DNA of 64,000 nt from Brumimicrobium salinarum (GTDB taxonomy: Bacteria; Bacteroidota; Bacteroidia; Flavobacteriales_D; Crocinitomicaceae): NCBI RefSeq assembly GCF_002844555.1, contig NZ_PJNI01000001.1, positions 496,001 through 560,000 on the forward strand, given 5' to 3'. Numbering within the stretch: position 1 is the first letter of the stretch; every line of letters starts with the position of its first letter. This document shows, piece by piece, positions 44,887 through 55,011 of this stretch. The position numbers and the translations under genes were made by a program. The notes beneath the pieces were generated by a model, which saw only the letters and a list, made by a program, of their open reading frames with translations, made no database searches and had not been told where the DNA came from.

Positions 44887-45462
44887 ATGTTTTTAGAACA
44901 ATTTCCAGAAGATGGTAAATATAGAGGTTGGATTGAAGTAATCTGTGGTTCAATGTTTTCGGGTAAAACCGAGGAACTCATTCGACGTTTAAGACGTATA
45001 AAGTTTGCTGGACAAGATTTATTGCTTTTCAAACCACGTATAGACAAACGCTACAGTGAAGAAAGTGTGGTGAGCCATAACGGTGCTACATTTGAAGCGA
45101 TTCAAGTGGATTCTGCAAAAGAAATACTTGACCATTGGAAAAACGAACGTATTGTAGCCATTGATGAGGCACAATTCTTTGACCAAGACATTGTAGAAGT
45201 AGCAAGTCACTTAGCTGCCCATGGTGTTCGCGTGATATGTGCTGGACTCGACATGGATTTTCAAGCAAAACCATTCGGACCTATGCCTTTTCTAATGGCT
45301 TCTGCTGAATATGTTACAAAAGTTCATGCTATTTGTATGTCTTGTGGTAACTTAGCACAGTTTTCGCATCGAAAAACAAAACAAACAGAACAGGTTCTCG
45401 TTGGCGCTGTTGAAGAATATGAACCGCTTTGTAGATCTTGTTATAACAAAATAAAACATTGA
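44887..45462 (+). CDS. tdk: thymidine kinase
   Basis: 191 residues, type II thymidine kinase. P-loop GSMFSGKTEELI (about residues 22-33), Walker B IVAIDEAQFFD with catalytic glutamate, 'ICAGLDMDFQ' and FGPMPFLMASAEYVTK. The four zinc-binding cysteines are C-x2-C (AICMSCGNLA) and C-x2-C (LCRSCYNK). Salvage phosphorylation of thymidine. The TGA stop overlaps the TTG start of the next gene by three bases, so the two are coupled. Confidence 0.96.
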   Translation: MFLEQFPEDGKYRGWIEVICGSMFSGKTEELIRRLRRIKFAGQDLLLFKPRIDKRYSEESVVSHNGATFEAIQVDSAKEILDHWKNERIVAIDEAQFFDQDIVEVASHLAAHGVRVICAGLDMDFQAKPFGPMPFLMASAEYVTKVHAICMSCGNLAQFSHRKTKQTEQVLVGAVEEYEPLCRSCYNKIKH

Positions 45463-47741
45463 ATTTAAATCTTACACATACGCAACTCATTGATATTGTT
45501 TCTGGAAATGCAAATACACAAAATGAAAACATTATTGATGTTATTTACTACGATACCCGATTAATAAACACCACCAAAAATGGTGTTTTCTTTGCACTGA
45601 AAGGAAGAAAAAATGGTCATGAATATATTCAAAAAGCGTATGATAAAGGAATCCGTAGTTTTGTGGTAAGTCAGGAAGTGGAATTGCCCAAGGATGCAAC
45701 TATTATAAAAGTGGATGATACTTTGCGTGCATTACAGCAAGTTGCCAAACACCACAGAAATCAATTTTCATATCCTGTTTTAGCAATAACAGGAAGTCTT
45801 GGTAAAACAACGATCAAAGAATGGCTTTACTTTTTACTTGCGGATGAATTCAACATTATTCGAAGTCCAAAAAGCTTTAATTCGCAAATTGGAGTTGCGG
45901 TTTCCTTGTTAGAAATGTCCGATGCTCATGATCTGGCAATTATCGAAGCAGATATTTCGCATCCAAATGAAATGGATTATATCGAAGATATGGTTTCGCC
46001 AACCTTGGGAGTGTACACTGGAATAGGACATTTCTATGCCGATAATTTTGAATCGCAAAAAGTTCATGCTTCAGAACACCTAAAACTGTTCAAACACGCC
46101 AATATCACCTTTGCTTTAAAAGCACATAAGAGTGAATTGCGTAGAAATAAGATCAATACAGATATTGCCAATTTTGAAGACTGGAATAACATAGATTTCT
46201 CACAGTTGTCTTACCCTAACAATCGATTATTGGCATTACACGTGGCGGAGTTTTTAGGCATTGAGAAGAATGATTTAAATAAAAAAGCTATTCAATTGCC
46301 AGTTCTTTCGAATCGTATGGAAGTTTTTGAAGGACAAGACAATAACCTCATCATTAATGATTCTTATAATATCGATATTGATGCCTTGGAGCAAGCTTTG
46401 TCGTATCAATTCTCTTCTGATGAGCGCAAGGATAAAATTGTAGTACTCGACCTTTCTTATGTTGACGAAAATCGTAAAAAAGCAATTCTTAACATTGTTG
46501 AAAGTTATCATCCTACACAATTGTTTGTGATTGAAAACAATAAGGTTCCAAACGAACTATTGGCGATAAAAAACGCAAGTATTTTGTTTAAAGGCTCTTA
46601 TCGTTCGAATTTAAAAAATACAGTTCAGCTCTTTAAGAACAGAAAGCATGAGACTTGGGTAGAGTTCGATTTAAAAGCCATTGAGCACAATATCAGAACT
46701 TTTCAAAACAAACTACCCGAGAAAACAAAAACCTTGGTCATGGTGAAAGCATCTTCCTACGGAACAGGTGATGTAAACATTCCACATTTTCTACAACAAA
46801 TTGGAGTCGATTATTTAGGTGTGGCATATACAGATGAAGGCACAACTTTACGTGAAAATGGAATTTCTTTACCAATTCTAGTTATGAACACGGAAAATGA
46901 TGCTTTTGAAGATATTATTCGTTTTCAGCTAGAACCTTCTTTGTTTTCATTTAATCAAATTGATGCTTTTTGCGAACGATTAAAACAAGATGGAATCACT
47001 AATTTCCCTATTCACATTACAGTAGAAACGGGAATGAATCGTTTAGGTTTTTATCCTGAAGACATCGAGGACTTAATAACAAAACTCAACAGTCTACCGG
47101 AAATAAAGGTGAAATCTGTGTATTCTCATTTAGCCGATGCCGACAATATGGATACCGATTACACTTTGCAGCAAATTGAACGGTTTAAAGTCATGAAAAG
47201 TCAATTTGAAGCAAGATTAGATAATAAAGACGTTTTATTTCACATCCTCAACAGCGAGGGAACAAGTAAATTTGGTGCAACCGCTGGATTCGACATGGTG
47301 AGACTTGGCATTGGAGTTTTTGGGTTTACTTCCACTGCTAAGGAAGACGAGTTATTGCCGACTTTACAATGGAAAACTACAATTTCTCAAATTAAATCAA
47401 TAGAGGTTGGTGAAACAATAGGTTACGGAAGGACTTTTAAAGCCGAAGAAGAAATTCAAATTGCAACTTTACGCATTGGTTATGCCGATGGATTTAGAAG
47501 AAGTTTAAGCAATGGAATTGGATCTGTTTTTATCAATGGAATTGAATGTCCAGTGGTTGGAAATGTATGTATGGACATGACCATGGTCGACGTCACAGAA
47601 GCCAACTGTAAAGCAGGAGATGAAGTTGAAATCATTGGTAAGAATATTTCTATTGAAAAATTCTCAAAACGGTTAAAAACAATTCCATACGAAGTGATGA
47701 CAAGTATAAACAAAAGAGTTTCAAGAGTTTATCTTAGATGA
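45459..47741 (+). CDS. bifunctional MurF-type ligase / alanine racemase
   Basis: 760 residues from a TTG start that overlaps the tdk stop (TTGA). Residues 1 to about 395 are a Mur ligase (P-loop TGSLGKTTIKEW, SPKSFNSQIGVAVSLLE, IINDSYNIDID); about 400-760 are alanine racemase. The racemase has the PLP lysine in MVKASSYGTGD, 'GMNRLGF', LNSEGTSKF and the catalytic tyrosine region YGRTF with MDMTMVDVT. Fused proteins of this type in the phylum are, from memory, about 810-830 residues; the shortfall lies in the MurF central domain, where the segment after ANITFALKAHKSE is short. The racemase half looks intact; ligase competence is uncertain. Supplies D-alanine and UDP-MurNAc-pentapeptide for peptidoglycan. 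Confidence 0.88.
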   Translation: MNLNLTHTQLIDIVSGNANTQNENIIDVIYYDTRLINTTKNGVFFALKGRKNGHEYIQKAYDKGIRSFVVSQEVELPKDATIIKVDDTLRALQQVAKHHRNQFSYPVLAITGSLGKTTIKEWLYFLLADEFNIIRSPKSFNSQIGVAVSLLEMSDAHDLAIIEADISHPNEMDYIEDMVSPTLGVYTGIGHFYADNFESQKVHASEHLKLFKHANITFALKAHKSELRRNKINTDIANFEDWNNIDFSQLSYPNNRLLALHVAEFLGIEKNDLNKKAIQLPVLSNRMEVFEGQDNNLIINDSYNIDIDALEQALSYQFSSDERKDKIVVLDLSYVDENRKKAILNIVESYHPTQLFVIENNKVPNELLAIKNASILFKGSYRSNLKNTVQLFKNRKHETWVEFDLKAIEHNIRTFQNKLPEKTKTLVMVKASSYGTGDVNIPHFLQQIGVDYLGVAYTDEGTTLRENGISLPILVMNTENDAFEDIIRFQLEPSLFSFNQIDAFCERLKQDGITNFPIHITVETGMNRLGFYPEDIEDLITKLNSLPEIKVKSVYSHLADADNMDTDYTLQQIERFKVMKSQFEARLDNKDVLFHILNSEGTSKFGATAGFDMVRLGIGVFGFTSTAKEDELLPTLQWKTTISQIKSIEVGETIGYGRTFKAEEEIQIATLRIGYADGFRRSLSNGIGSVFINGIECPVVGNVCMDMTMVDVTEANCKAGDEVEIIGKNISIEKFSKRLKTIPYEVMTSINKRVSRVYLR

Positions 47742-47833
47742 TGTTTGATTGTTAATGATTAATAATTAGCGAAGTGAATTAAGTCAAATTTATCACTTGT
47801 TTTTAAAGGTATGTAATTACAATAAGAAGATAG

Positions 47834-48021
47834 ATGAGATTGTTACTGTATAGTGTATCCCTTTTTTTAGCAGCAATATTTTTTGGTGTATTTATTACTT
47901 ACCTTGACCTTTTCTTTAAAGGTGGAGATGTAAAAATAGAGTTGGTAAAAGCGCTTTTGGAGTGTTAACTTGTCTATTAATTATTTTCGTAATGAAAAGA
48001 ATAAAGCTAACTAGAAAATAG
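47834..48021 (+). pseudogene. small two-helix membrane protein, possibly frameshifted
   Basis: ATG 47834 opens 44 codons (MRLLLYSVSLFLAAIFFGVF, then LDLFFKGGDVKIELVKALL) before a stop. The other frame continues at once with a good second helix and basic tail (GVLTCLLIIFVMKRIKLTRK) to TAG 48019-48021. One extra base in the A4 (47947-47950) or T4 (47955-47958) run joins them into a 62-residue two-helix protein. Rest of the interval 47742-48205: only the terminator at 48118-48162. Confidence 0.4.
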
Positions 48022-48117
48022 AATACTGTATAAAATTTGAAGTTCAATATTTTCATTCATTTGGTTAAAAAACGATTTGATCTAAATCAACGATCGTCAT
48101 TATACAATCGAAAGCAA

Positions 48118-48162
48118 AAAAAGGACTGTCTCAATCCTTAGGTTTATGAGACAGTCCTTTTT
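48118..48162. terminator. strong bidirectional terminator
   Basis: 16-base-pair perfect stem: AAAAAGGACTGTCTCA (48118-48133) and TGAGACAGTCCTTTTT (48147-48162). Separates the convergent murF-alr side and the TonB receptor gene. Confidence 0.88.
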
Positions 48163-48205
48163 ATTGTTAAGTGTTCATCAGGCTTTATAGATTTGAATAA
48201 TAAGC

Positions 48206-50608
48206 CTAAAAGTTAGCTGTTAGTGAGAGGATAAAGTTGCGTCCAGCTCCAGATAATCCGGAACTGTAAGGACGATATCTTTGATCTGTTATGTTCTCTA
48301 AACCACCGCTAACACTAAAGTTTTCATGAAATTGGTACATAATCTTTAAATTCAAGGTGTACCAACTAGGCGCATAAGTATTTCCATTCTCGTCGAGTGC
48401 ATATATATCAGTTTTTCCGATTTCACTTACCGACATGTCTTCATTTTTTCTTTCACCTTGATACATAGCATTAAGTTCAAGCTTTAATTTTCTGTAGGTA
48501 TAACTCAAACGTGTAACACCAAACCATGGTGCTGCATGTCGAGATGGACTAACGGTACCATCATCCATTTCCTCTTCACCTACTTGATAATTAAACTTAG
48601 AATTTAATAGAAATCCATTCGTTAAATTTATGCTAAGTCCCGCTTGGAGACCATAAACATTAGCTTTTGCAGCATTTTGGAGTGCTTGAACTTGACTTAG
48701 TGTACCATCATACAATATGCTATCAGCTCCATTTAAAGTGAAATTTCTCCTTACTAACGCGTTTTCTAAAATTGTGTAATAACCTGTTAAATCAAGTTTT
48801 AAAACATTACCAATTACTTTCGTTATGCCTAAATCTACGTTGTAAGCATATTCAGCATTAAGATTAGGATTAGGTATTACAACAGTTCCTGGTTCTGAAT
48901 CAAAAATCTTTCCGATGTCATCTACATTTGGTGAACGGAAAGCAGTTGATGCATTTAAACGAAGAACAGTTTTTGAGTTGATTTTATATACACCTCCAAT
49001 TCCTCCTGTCAAAGCTCCATTGTCAAGGTTTGCTTTTTGAAAAGGAAATGAATAGAAAGTATTATCAAAATCTGCATCTAATAGAAAATGAGTATAGCGT
49101 AATCCAGCTTGTAATGTGATCTGATCAGTAAGCGTATATTCATCATTGACATAAGCACCAATGGATTGCCATTGTGCCATTGGATATCTCGAGGCAGAGG
49201 CCGTAGAAATGTTGGTATTTATGTCTTCTGAAACGCCTATAGAATTTACATCATTGATAATATACTCCAATCCATAAAAAAGATTGTTTTTCTTACCTAA
49301 TCGTTTCGCAAAATCTGCATTCAAAGAATATGCGGTTACACTTTCTGTTCTCGTTCGGCGTTTAGATTTGTTAAATTTCCGATCAATTCGACTTTCTTCA
49401 AACTCTTGGTGTGCAATCTTTATATTCATTTGATCGTACAAAGCATTTGCTGAATAATTGGTGATTGATAATTGATTCATCATCCATTTTTGTGGCCCAT
49501 AGTTCCATTCAGCATATTTTGGCGCACCATTCTTTAAGCTTGTGTGTCGATCATAACGACCATAACTGCTGGTTTCTGAAAAATGAAAACCATATTCAAA
49601 ATCCCAGTTTTTATTAGGCGAAAATCGTACTTTCTGCATCAAATTAATCTGACTATACGCACTAGGTTGTTGAAGTAATGGATCATCTTGTGCCATAACC
49701 ACATCAACACTGTCAACACGTTGCACATGATAAGGCTTAACATAATCATCTGGTCCAAAACTACCTTGTTTCAAATCCTCAAACTTACTCGCTGAAACAC
49801 TGGTTACCATCGCCCACTTTTTCCATCCTACATTGATATCAAAATGTCCAGTTTTTTCATTATTTGCTGTTGCGTATCGAGCGATTGCTTTACCTTTAAC
49901 ATAAGGTTGATCATTATCTGAAAAACGTGGTTTTAAGGTTTGAAAACTCATAACCCCTCCAACAGCATCACTTCCATAAATGGTAGAACTCGACCCAAAG
50001 AGCACTTCAGCATTTTCCATTGCGAATGCATCAAGCGATATAACGTTTTGAACGTTTCCTCCTCGAAAAATAGCTGTATTCATTCTTACCCCATCTATGG
50101 TGTATAGTAAACGGTTTGTTGCAAAACCGCGAATCATTGGACTTCCACCACCTTGTTGGCTTTTTTGGACAAAAACATCACCTGAAACAGACAATAAATC
50201 TGCAGCAGTTTGTGGATTGTGGAAAGCAATATCTTTCGCTGAAAGTTTACTCACTTTGTAAGGAACATCAGAAGAAATTTGACTCCATTTATTTGCGGAG
50301 ATAACTACCTCGTTCATAATAAAAACGCTGGGCGACATTTCAATTATAAAGTCATTTTCAAGTAATGTTTCATAACTATACTCTCTAGGTTCATATCCAT
50401 AAAGTTTAAAGATAATATCATTTAATCCTTTAAAAATAGAAATGTCAACTTCTCCTTTTTTATTAGTAAATAACACTTCTTGAGCACCTTTGCTTCCGAC
50501 TTGAACAAACTCAATTGGTTCGTTTGTTGTTTTGTCTTGCACGGTTACTTTTTGTGCATAAATCATGGAAGTATAAAACAAGACCCCCAGTAATATGATA
50601 ATTTTCAT
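48206..50608 (-). CDS. TonB-dependent outer membrane receptor
   Basis: 800 residues. Signal peptide (MKIIILLGVLFYTSMIYAQ), a carboxypeptidase-regulatory-like domain (about 20-95, VTVQDKTTNEPIEFVQVGSKG), the plug (about 105-225, EVVISANKWSQISSDVPYKV, SPMIRGFATNRLLYTIDGVRMN, STIYGSDAVGGVMSF) and a 22-strand barrel ending in F (GGLENITDQRYRPYSSGLSG, FILSLTANF). The layout is closest to haemin/haem and catecholate receptors, but the ligand is not fixed. A small membrane protein gene lies upstream on the same strand, about 390 bases away. Confidence 0.9.
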   Translation of the reverse strand: MKIIILLGVLFYTSMIYAQKVTVQDKTTNEPIEFVQVGSKGAQEVLFTNKKGEVDISIFKGLNDIIFKLYGYEPREYSYETLLENDFIIEMSPSVFIMNEVVISANKWSQISSDVPYKVSKLSAKDIAFHNPQTAADLLSVSGDVFVQKSQQGGGSPMIRGFATNRLLYTIDGVRMNTAIFRGGNVQNVISLDAFAMENAEVLFGSSSTIYGSDAVGGVMSFQTLKPRFSDNDQPYVKGKAIARYATANNEKTGHFDINVGWKKWAMVTSVSASKFEDLKQGSFGPDDYVKPYHVQRVDSVDVVMAQDDPLLQQPSAYSQINLMQKVRFSPNKNWDFEYGFHFSETSSYGRYDRHTSLKNGAPKYAEWNYGPQKWMMNQLSITNYSANALYDQMNIKIAHQEFEESRIDRKFNKSKRRTRTESVTAYSLNADFAKRLGKKNNLFYGLEYIINDVNSIGVSEDINTNISTASASRYPMAQWQSIGAYVNDEYTLTDQITLQAGLRYTHFLLDADFDNTFYSFPFQKANLDNGALTGGIGGVYKINSKTVLRLNASTAFRSPNVDDIGKIFDSEPGTVVIPNPNLNAEYAYNVDLGITKVIGNVLKLDLTGYYTILENALVRRNFTLNGADSILYDGTLSQVQALQNAAKANVYGLQAGLSINLTNGFLLNSKFNYQVGEEEMDDGTVSPSRHAAPWFGVTRLSYTYRKLKLELNAMYQGERKNEDMSVSEIGKTDIYALDENGNTYAPSWYTLNLKIMYQFHENFSVSGGLENITDQRYRPYSSGLSGAGRNFILSLTANF

Positions 50609-50995
50609 ATATTTTATATTTTAATATTAGTAATACGTATGTGTTACGCCTAAGGAATCAATGATTTATTTAACCTTTTTATATTTATGAATCAATATTG
50701 ATCCATTAGCTGCTTGGTTTCTTATTAAAAAGAAGCATCAAGTATAAATATTTGGTTTTTTAAAAATCATACGACTTTCCCTGGCATTTTTTAATTATTA
50801 AATAAGACTTACAAGGTCAACAAATGAGCAGATTTTTTATAACAAAGGGTGATTATTGCAAAAATCTAAGAATTAAAAACTCTTCAATAGTCTCCCATGT
50901 CGGATACAACACCAATTAGGTATATTACCGTAGTATATTGTATTCGAATCTTATCAATATTATGATGTGTCGGCTGACACACCAATTAGTAAGTC
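50609..50995. other. leader region of the TonB receptor gene
   Basis: About 390 bases without a gene. It contains the perfect 12-base palindrome ATCAATATTGAT (50691-50702), 83 bases before the receptor ATG, a possible operator. ACACCAATTAG occurs twice (about 50909 and 50980). No Bacteroidota -7 element was found with confidence. Confidence 0.4.
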
Positions 50996-51547
50996 TTATG
51001 TTGTAAATAAAACAAGGTATTGTGGGGGTGGTGAAATAGGTTGTAAGGAAATACTCCTATAAAGGTTTGTTAATTCTGTAAACGTAGTTGATTTTAATGA
51101 TAATGGGGATAAAGGTTGCACAATGATTGAATTTACTTCATTGTACATAGTTTTTTGAATATGTGCTAAGTAATTCCTTCGGGATTGTTCATCTGGATTT
51201 CTATTAAGTAATTGATTGGTTAAGGTTGCGAGTTTTTTATTCAATGCTGTTTCTTCATGATCCCACCATAAATCGTAGACAACGGAATCGACTTTATAAT
51301 TTCGTGTTACGATATCGTACATCTCACCACGATATTCAAATTCTTTTCCATGCTTCCAATCAAGTAGAGTCGCTGTATCCTTTAATGCAAAAGTGAACTG
51401 AACCAATTCTTCTTTTGGAATCCCTTCCATTAGTCGATGTTTTACCGACTTTTTAACTGCGGATTTTTCAAATTTCAACCATCCATAAACTCCAACAAAA
51501 GGCAATGTAAGTGCCAGTACAAATATGATTGGAATAAATTGTCTCAT
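50996..51547 (-). CDS. conserved-looking membrane-anchored protein of unknown function
   Basis: 183 residues from ATG 51547 (MRQFIPIIFVLALTLPFVG). The N-terminal 25 residues are a signal anchor or uncleaved signal; the rest is soluble and contains FALKDTATLLDWKHGKEFEYRGEMYDIV and VYDLWWDHEETALNKKLATL. No catalytic signature is visible. It sits between the caspase-like gene (stop 41 bases upstream) and the TonB receptor on the same strand, so periplasmic accessory function in uptake is plausible but unproven. The upstream in-frame start at 51568 is a weaker choice. Confidence 0.68.
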   Translation of the reverse strand: MRQFIPIIFVLALTLPFVGVYGWLKFEKSAVKKSVKHRLMEGIPKEELVQFTFALKDTATLLDWKHGKEFEYRGEMYDIVTRNYKVDSVVYDLWWDHEETALNKKLATLTNQLLNRNPDEQSRRNYLAHIQKTMYNEVNSIIVQPLSPLSLKSTTFTELTNLYRSISLQPISPPPQYLVLFTT

Positions 51548-51587
51548 CACCACAAAGTTAATAGACAATTAGGAAAAATACTAAAGT

Positions 51588-54500
51588 TTACCAAATTGGA
51601 TAGTCTAATCTGATGTTTTGAACCCGTGTGGTCGGAACTTGTTTTCCGTGAGAAAGCTTATCTACTTGTGAAATCAAGTGTTTTTGTAATTCAGACAACA
51701 TGATTACCCCATCTCCATTTTTATCTGCGGTTCTATTTGTTAATCCATTTAAAAGACAGTAAGTGAACAGTCCATTTTTCCAATCTTCACCTTCCATGGC
51801 AAATTCGACTCCTCCAGCACTTGAGATAACTGTAGCTCCAGTTCCTTTTCTTATATCGGCAAATAACACACGTGCCATTTTACCTGCAGAAGCCTTGGTG
51901 TCTGTACCTTCGCGTAACTTAGGACCCACTGCTCTAAAAGTTACATCTTCAAAAGCTAAATCTTCACCTTCATCGTTTTCTGCTAGTACAACTTCATCTT
52001 CTGATACTTCACCTGAATGACAGGTATCCATTATTAATAGTTTTTTTACCGCTGAAATACCCGAAAGAATATCTTCTAAATTGGCGTATGCTAATCCTCT
52101 CGTTCCGGGTTGTAAAAAGTTAATATCATACGTTCCGTAATAGTAGGCGTATTGTTCGTCTAACACACCATGACCAGCGATATAAAAAACAACTTGATCA
52201 TTTCGACCCGCTTTTTTTAAAAATGATTTCAAATCATCAAACGCCTCTTTTTTTACCTCTTCATTGGTTAAGATATAAGTATTTACTTCATTGTATATTG
52301 AACGATTATTTTGCTCAGTAAATAAGCTATTTAGATCTTTAGCGTCTTTAGCCGCATAGTTTAAACTAAATCGGCTGTCTTTATATTCAGATGTCCCTAC
52401 TGTAACCAAGTATAGATTTGGCGCGTCTTCTCTTGTACAATTGATTGAAATACTTTCCGCTAAACTTTCCTGATCTTTATTGTCAATTAGATAAACATTG
52501 ATTTTATTTACCCCTCTAATTAATTCTAACTGAATTTCTTCAGTATATGTTTTTCCTGAGATAGATTGATTAATTATAGGCACATTATTTATGGTTATTT
52601 TTAAGGTCTTTAGTGAACTATTTTCTGTTGATCCTTCTAATTTTAGATTTACGTTTTTTGCTTTTTGAGTGTATGGAAGATCTTTTTTATTAGTTATCGA
52701 AAGTTGAGGTAGCGTGCTAAAATTTGGCGTTTCTGTATCCGTTAGGTTTAATTTTTTCATTCTTCTCGAATGTGCTTTTTGATATAAATCGATGTATGCA
52801 TCATCAGGACATTTTAATGCTTTTAAAACCAGGTCAGGTCGGTTGTAATATGCATCAAACTGTTCAAAAGGATAAGCTTTTTGCCCGACCCTGAAAGAAA
52901 CTAAATCAAACCCTTCTTTATTTACTTTGTAAAAATTGTCTTCAGTTTTGATAATAGTATTTTCACCTTCACCAATGAAAGTTGCTAACAATTCACCACT
53001 TCGTGCATCGATAATTCTAAATTCACCGTTTTTAAGAGCAATTCCAATATAATTTCTTAGTGAAGCATCTACATCGTTAATTAAATTAGAGTGAATATCA
53101 AATTCAATAATATCTTTCGTTTTTAAATGTTCGATATATCCCTTATTCTTTTCAAAACCTACCATGTAATCTTGTGGCGTTCCTAAGGAATGCGGAGTTC
53201 CCGTCATTTTTAATTTGTTAGTTCCAGATACGTGAAAGCCATCTACAGAGTAGCCCCGTATTCCATCCATTCCCTTCAAATATATGACTTTCCCGTTCTT
53301 GGAGTAGGTGACAAATGCGTTATTTCCAGCTCTAAAAATGTTTGAACCACTTGTTTTAAATTCACTTTTGAAATTTTTATCCCAGATAAATAATTGTCCG
53401 CGACCAGTACAAACACTGAAGTTCTCACCTTTAGGGTGGTAGGCTACAGAAATAGCATTATTTAAAAATTCATAAGAAGCGTCTTGGTTTTTGGTTTCTA
53501 GTTTTCTTATTAACTTACCAGTACTTAATTCAACAACAGAAACTGCTTTATCACCTGCTCCTAAGCATATTAAATATTTTTCATCTGGGTCGGTAATAAA
53601 ATCATTAATTCTTTCTTGTTGATGTTCGGCATAAAAAGCATACGTTAATTTTTTGTCTTTTAAATTGTAAATACGAACCTCATCTTTTTCAAGCTTCGTA
53701 ATTAAATAGTTACCATTAGCGGAGAATTTTACTAAAACAGGTTGCTTTCTAATTCCTCGATTAACTGTTCTTCTAACGGTGGAAGATACAAGCTTATCTT
53801 TTAATTTATTCAGTTTGAATGGGCTAATATCTTTAGCCTCTTCATCTGATATGAGATTTATTTTTTGTTCTAATTGAGGTTCTTTTAATTCAAAGTCCAT
53901 TATTTTCTCAGCATAATCCATGTCCCATAAACTTAAGGATGTATGTTCACCTAAAATGGCAACCCAGTTTTTTTCGGGATGAAATGAAAAGCTACGAACA
54001 GGGTTTACAGAACCTTTTAATTCACTAATGAGTCCTTTTCTTTGAACATCCCATATTTTTATACTGTTTTCACTCAAATTATTTTTAATTTGAAACTCCT
54101 TAAAACTCGAAGTGGCAAGAATATTTCCGTTAGGTGAAAACTCCATCACTTGTATTTTCTCAGCTGCTATTGTGTCTAAAAGTTGTGTAGTTAGATTTCC
54201 TGCTCTATTATAAATAGAAATTTCATTTTGATTGGTAATATAAGCTACCAATCCTTCTTTTGCCATCACCTTACCGTAACGTGTTCCGAAAAATAACCCG
54301 CGAATAGGTTGGAAGGTTTTTCCTAATGATAAAGCTTGTCGTGAAATTTCCGAAACCGATCCGTTATTATTTAGCACCATAATTAGATCTTCATGTATAT
54401 CCATGTGTTGAAAATCTATTTTTGAGAATGTCTTTTGTTGTTTGACCTCACTGGTTTTCCAATTGAAAAGTGTGAGCTGACCATTGTTAGAACCTAAATA

Positions 54501-54995
54501 AGCTAAATTGGCTATTGATTTGCCACTGATTACCTTGCCCGAAATTGATATGTCTTTTTGTTTTTTTAGTGCTCTGTCGTATACCGAAATTCGGCCATTT
54601 TGCTCAACGAGAATTGAGTTGCCTTTAAATAATACAAAATCACTAGTATGTGGAAGCGTTATGGAATCAGCAATAGACCAAGTTTCTAGATCCCAACGAA
54701 TAATTGTAGCATCTTCATGAATGCTAATCATTTCATCTCCCGAAGTGTTGAAGGAAAAAGTGTTTACAGTATTTTCATATCCTTGTAAACTTCCAATAAT
54801 TTTGTTGGAAGCAAGGTGCCAGACGTGAATACTTGGGTCGTCTTTTGATGAATTTGCTAAATATTGCCCATCTGGACTAAATTTGAAATTAGTAATTGTA
54901 CTCCTTATCCGTTGTTGTGTAATTAATTCTGCTTCTTGTGCAAAAACACTAGATACAAACGCTGTAAGGAAGAAAATAAAAAATATACTTTTCAT
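51588..54995 (-). CDS. secreted WD40-repeat caspase-like (peptidase C14) protein
   Basis: 1135 residues. Signal peptide (MKSIFFIFFLTAFVSSVFAQ), then WD40-like repeats over about 30-680 (FKFSPDGQYLANSSKDDPSIHVW, EFSPNGNILATSS, FSFHPEKNWVAILG). A linker follows, then a C-terminal caspase-fold domain (about 860-1135). Catalytic dyad: histidine about 942 in YIAGHGVLDE, cysteine about 992 in LIMDTCHSGE. FTYCLLNGL and DKNGDGVIMLSEL are normal family elements. The start is ATG 54995; a TTG at 55001 is less likely. Caspase-WD40 proteins are known in bacteria as orthocaspase-like peptidases. The signal peptide here implies a periplasmic or surface location. Substrate and role unknown. Confidence 0.85.
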   Translation of the reverse strand: MKSIFFIFFLTAFVSSVFAQEAELITQQRIRSTITNFKFSPDGQYLANSSKDDPSIHVWHLASNKIIGSLQGYENTVNTFSFNTSGDEMISIHEDATIIRWDLETWSIADSITLPHTSDFVLFKGNSILVEQNGRISVYDRALKKQKDISISGKVISGKSIANLAYLGSNNGQLTLFNWKTSEVKQQKTFSKIDFQHMDIHEDLIMVLNNNGSVSEISRQALSLGKTFQPIRGLFFGTRYGKVMAKEGLVAYITNQNEISIYNRAGNLTTQLLDTIAAEKIQVMEFSPNGNILATSSFKEFQIKNNLSENSIKIWDVQRKGLISELKGSVNPVRSFSFHPEKNWVAILGEHTSLSLWDMDYAEKIMDFELKEPQLEQKINLISDEEAKDISPFKLNKLKDKLVSSTVRRTVNRGIRKQPVLVKFSANGNYLITKLEKDEVRIYNLKDKKLTYAFYAEHQQERINDFITDPDEKYLICLGAGDKAVSVVELSTGKLIRKLETKNQDASYEFLNNAISVAYHPKGENFSVCTGRGQLFIWDKNFKSEFKTSGSNIFRAGNNAFVTYSKNGKVIYLKGMDGIRGYSVDGFHVSGTNKLKMTGTPHSLGTPQDYMVGFEKNKGYIEHLKTKDIIEFDIHSNLINDVDASLRNYIGIALKNGEFRIIDARSGELLATFIGEGENTIIKTEDNFYKVNKEGFDLVSFRVGQKAYPFEQFDAYYNRPDLVLKALKCPDDAYIDLYQKAHSRRMKKLNLTDTETPNFSTLPQLSITNKKDLPYTQKAKNVNLKLEGSTENSSLKTLKITINNVPIINQSISGKTYTEEIQLELIRGVNKINVYLIDNKDQESLAESISINCTREDAPNLYLVTVGTSEYKDSRFSLNYAAKDAKDLNSLFTEQNNRSIYNEVNTYILTNEEVKKEAFDDLKSFLKKAGRNDQVVFYIAGHGVLDEQYAYYYGTYDINFLQPGTRGLAYANLEDILSGISAVKKLLIMDTCHSGEVSEDEVVLAENDEGEDLAFEDVTFRAVGPKLREGTDTKASAGKMARVLFADIRKGTGATVISSAGGVEFAMEGEDWKNGLFTYCLLNGLTNRTADKNGDGVIMLSELQKHLISQVDKLSHGKQVPTTRVQNIRLDYPIW

Positions 54996-55011
54996 GCTCA
55001 AATGTTTGATT

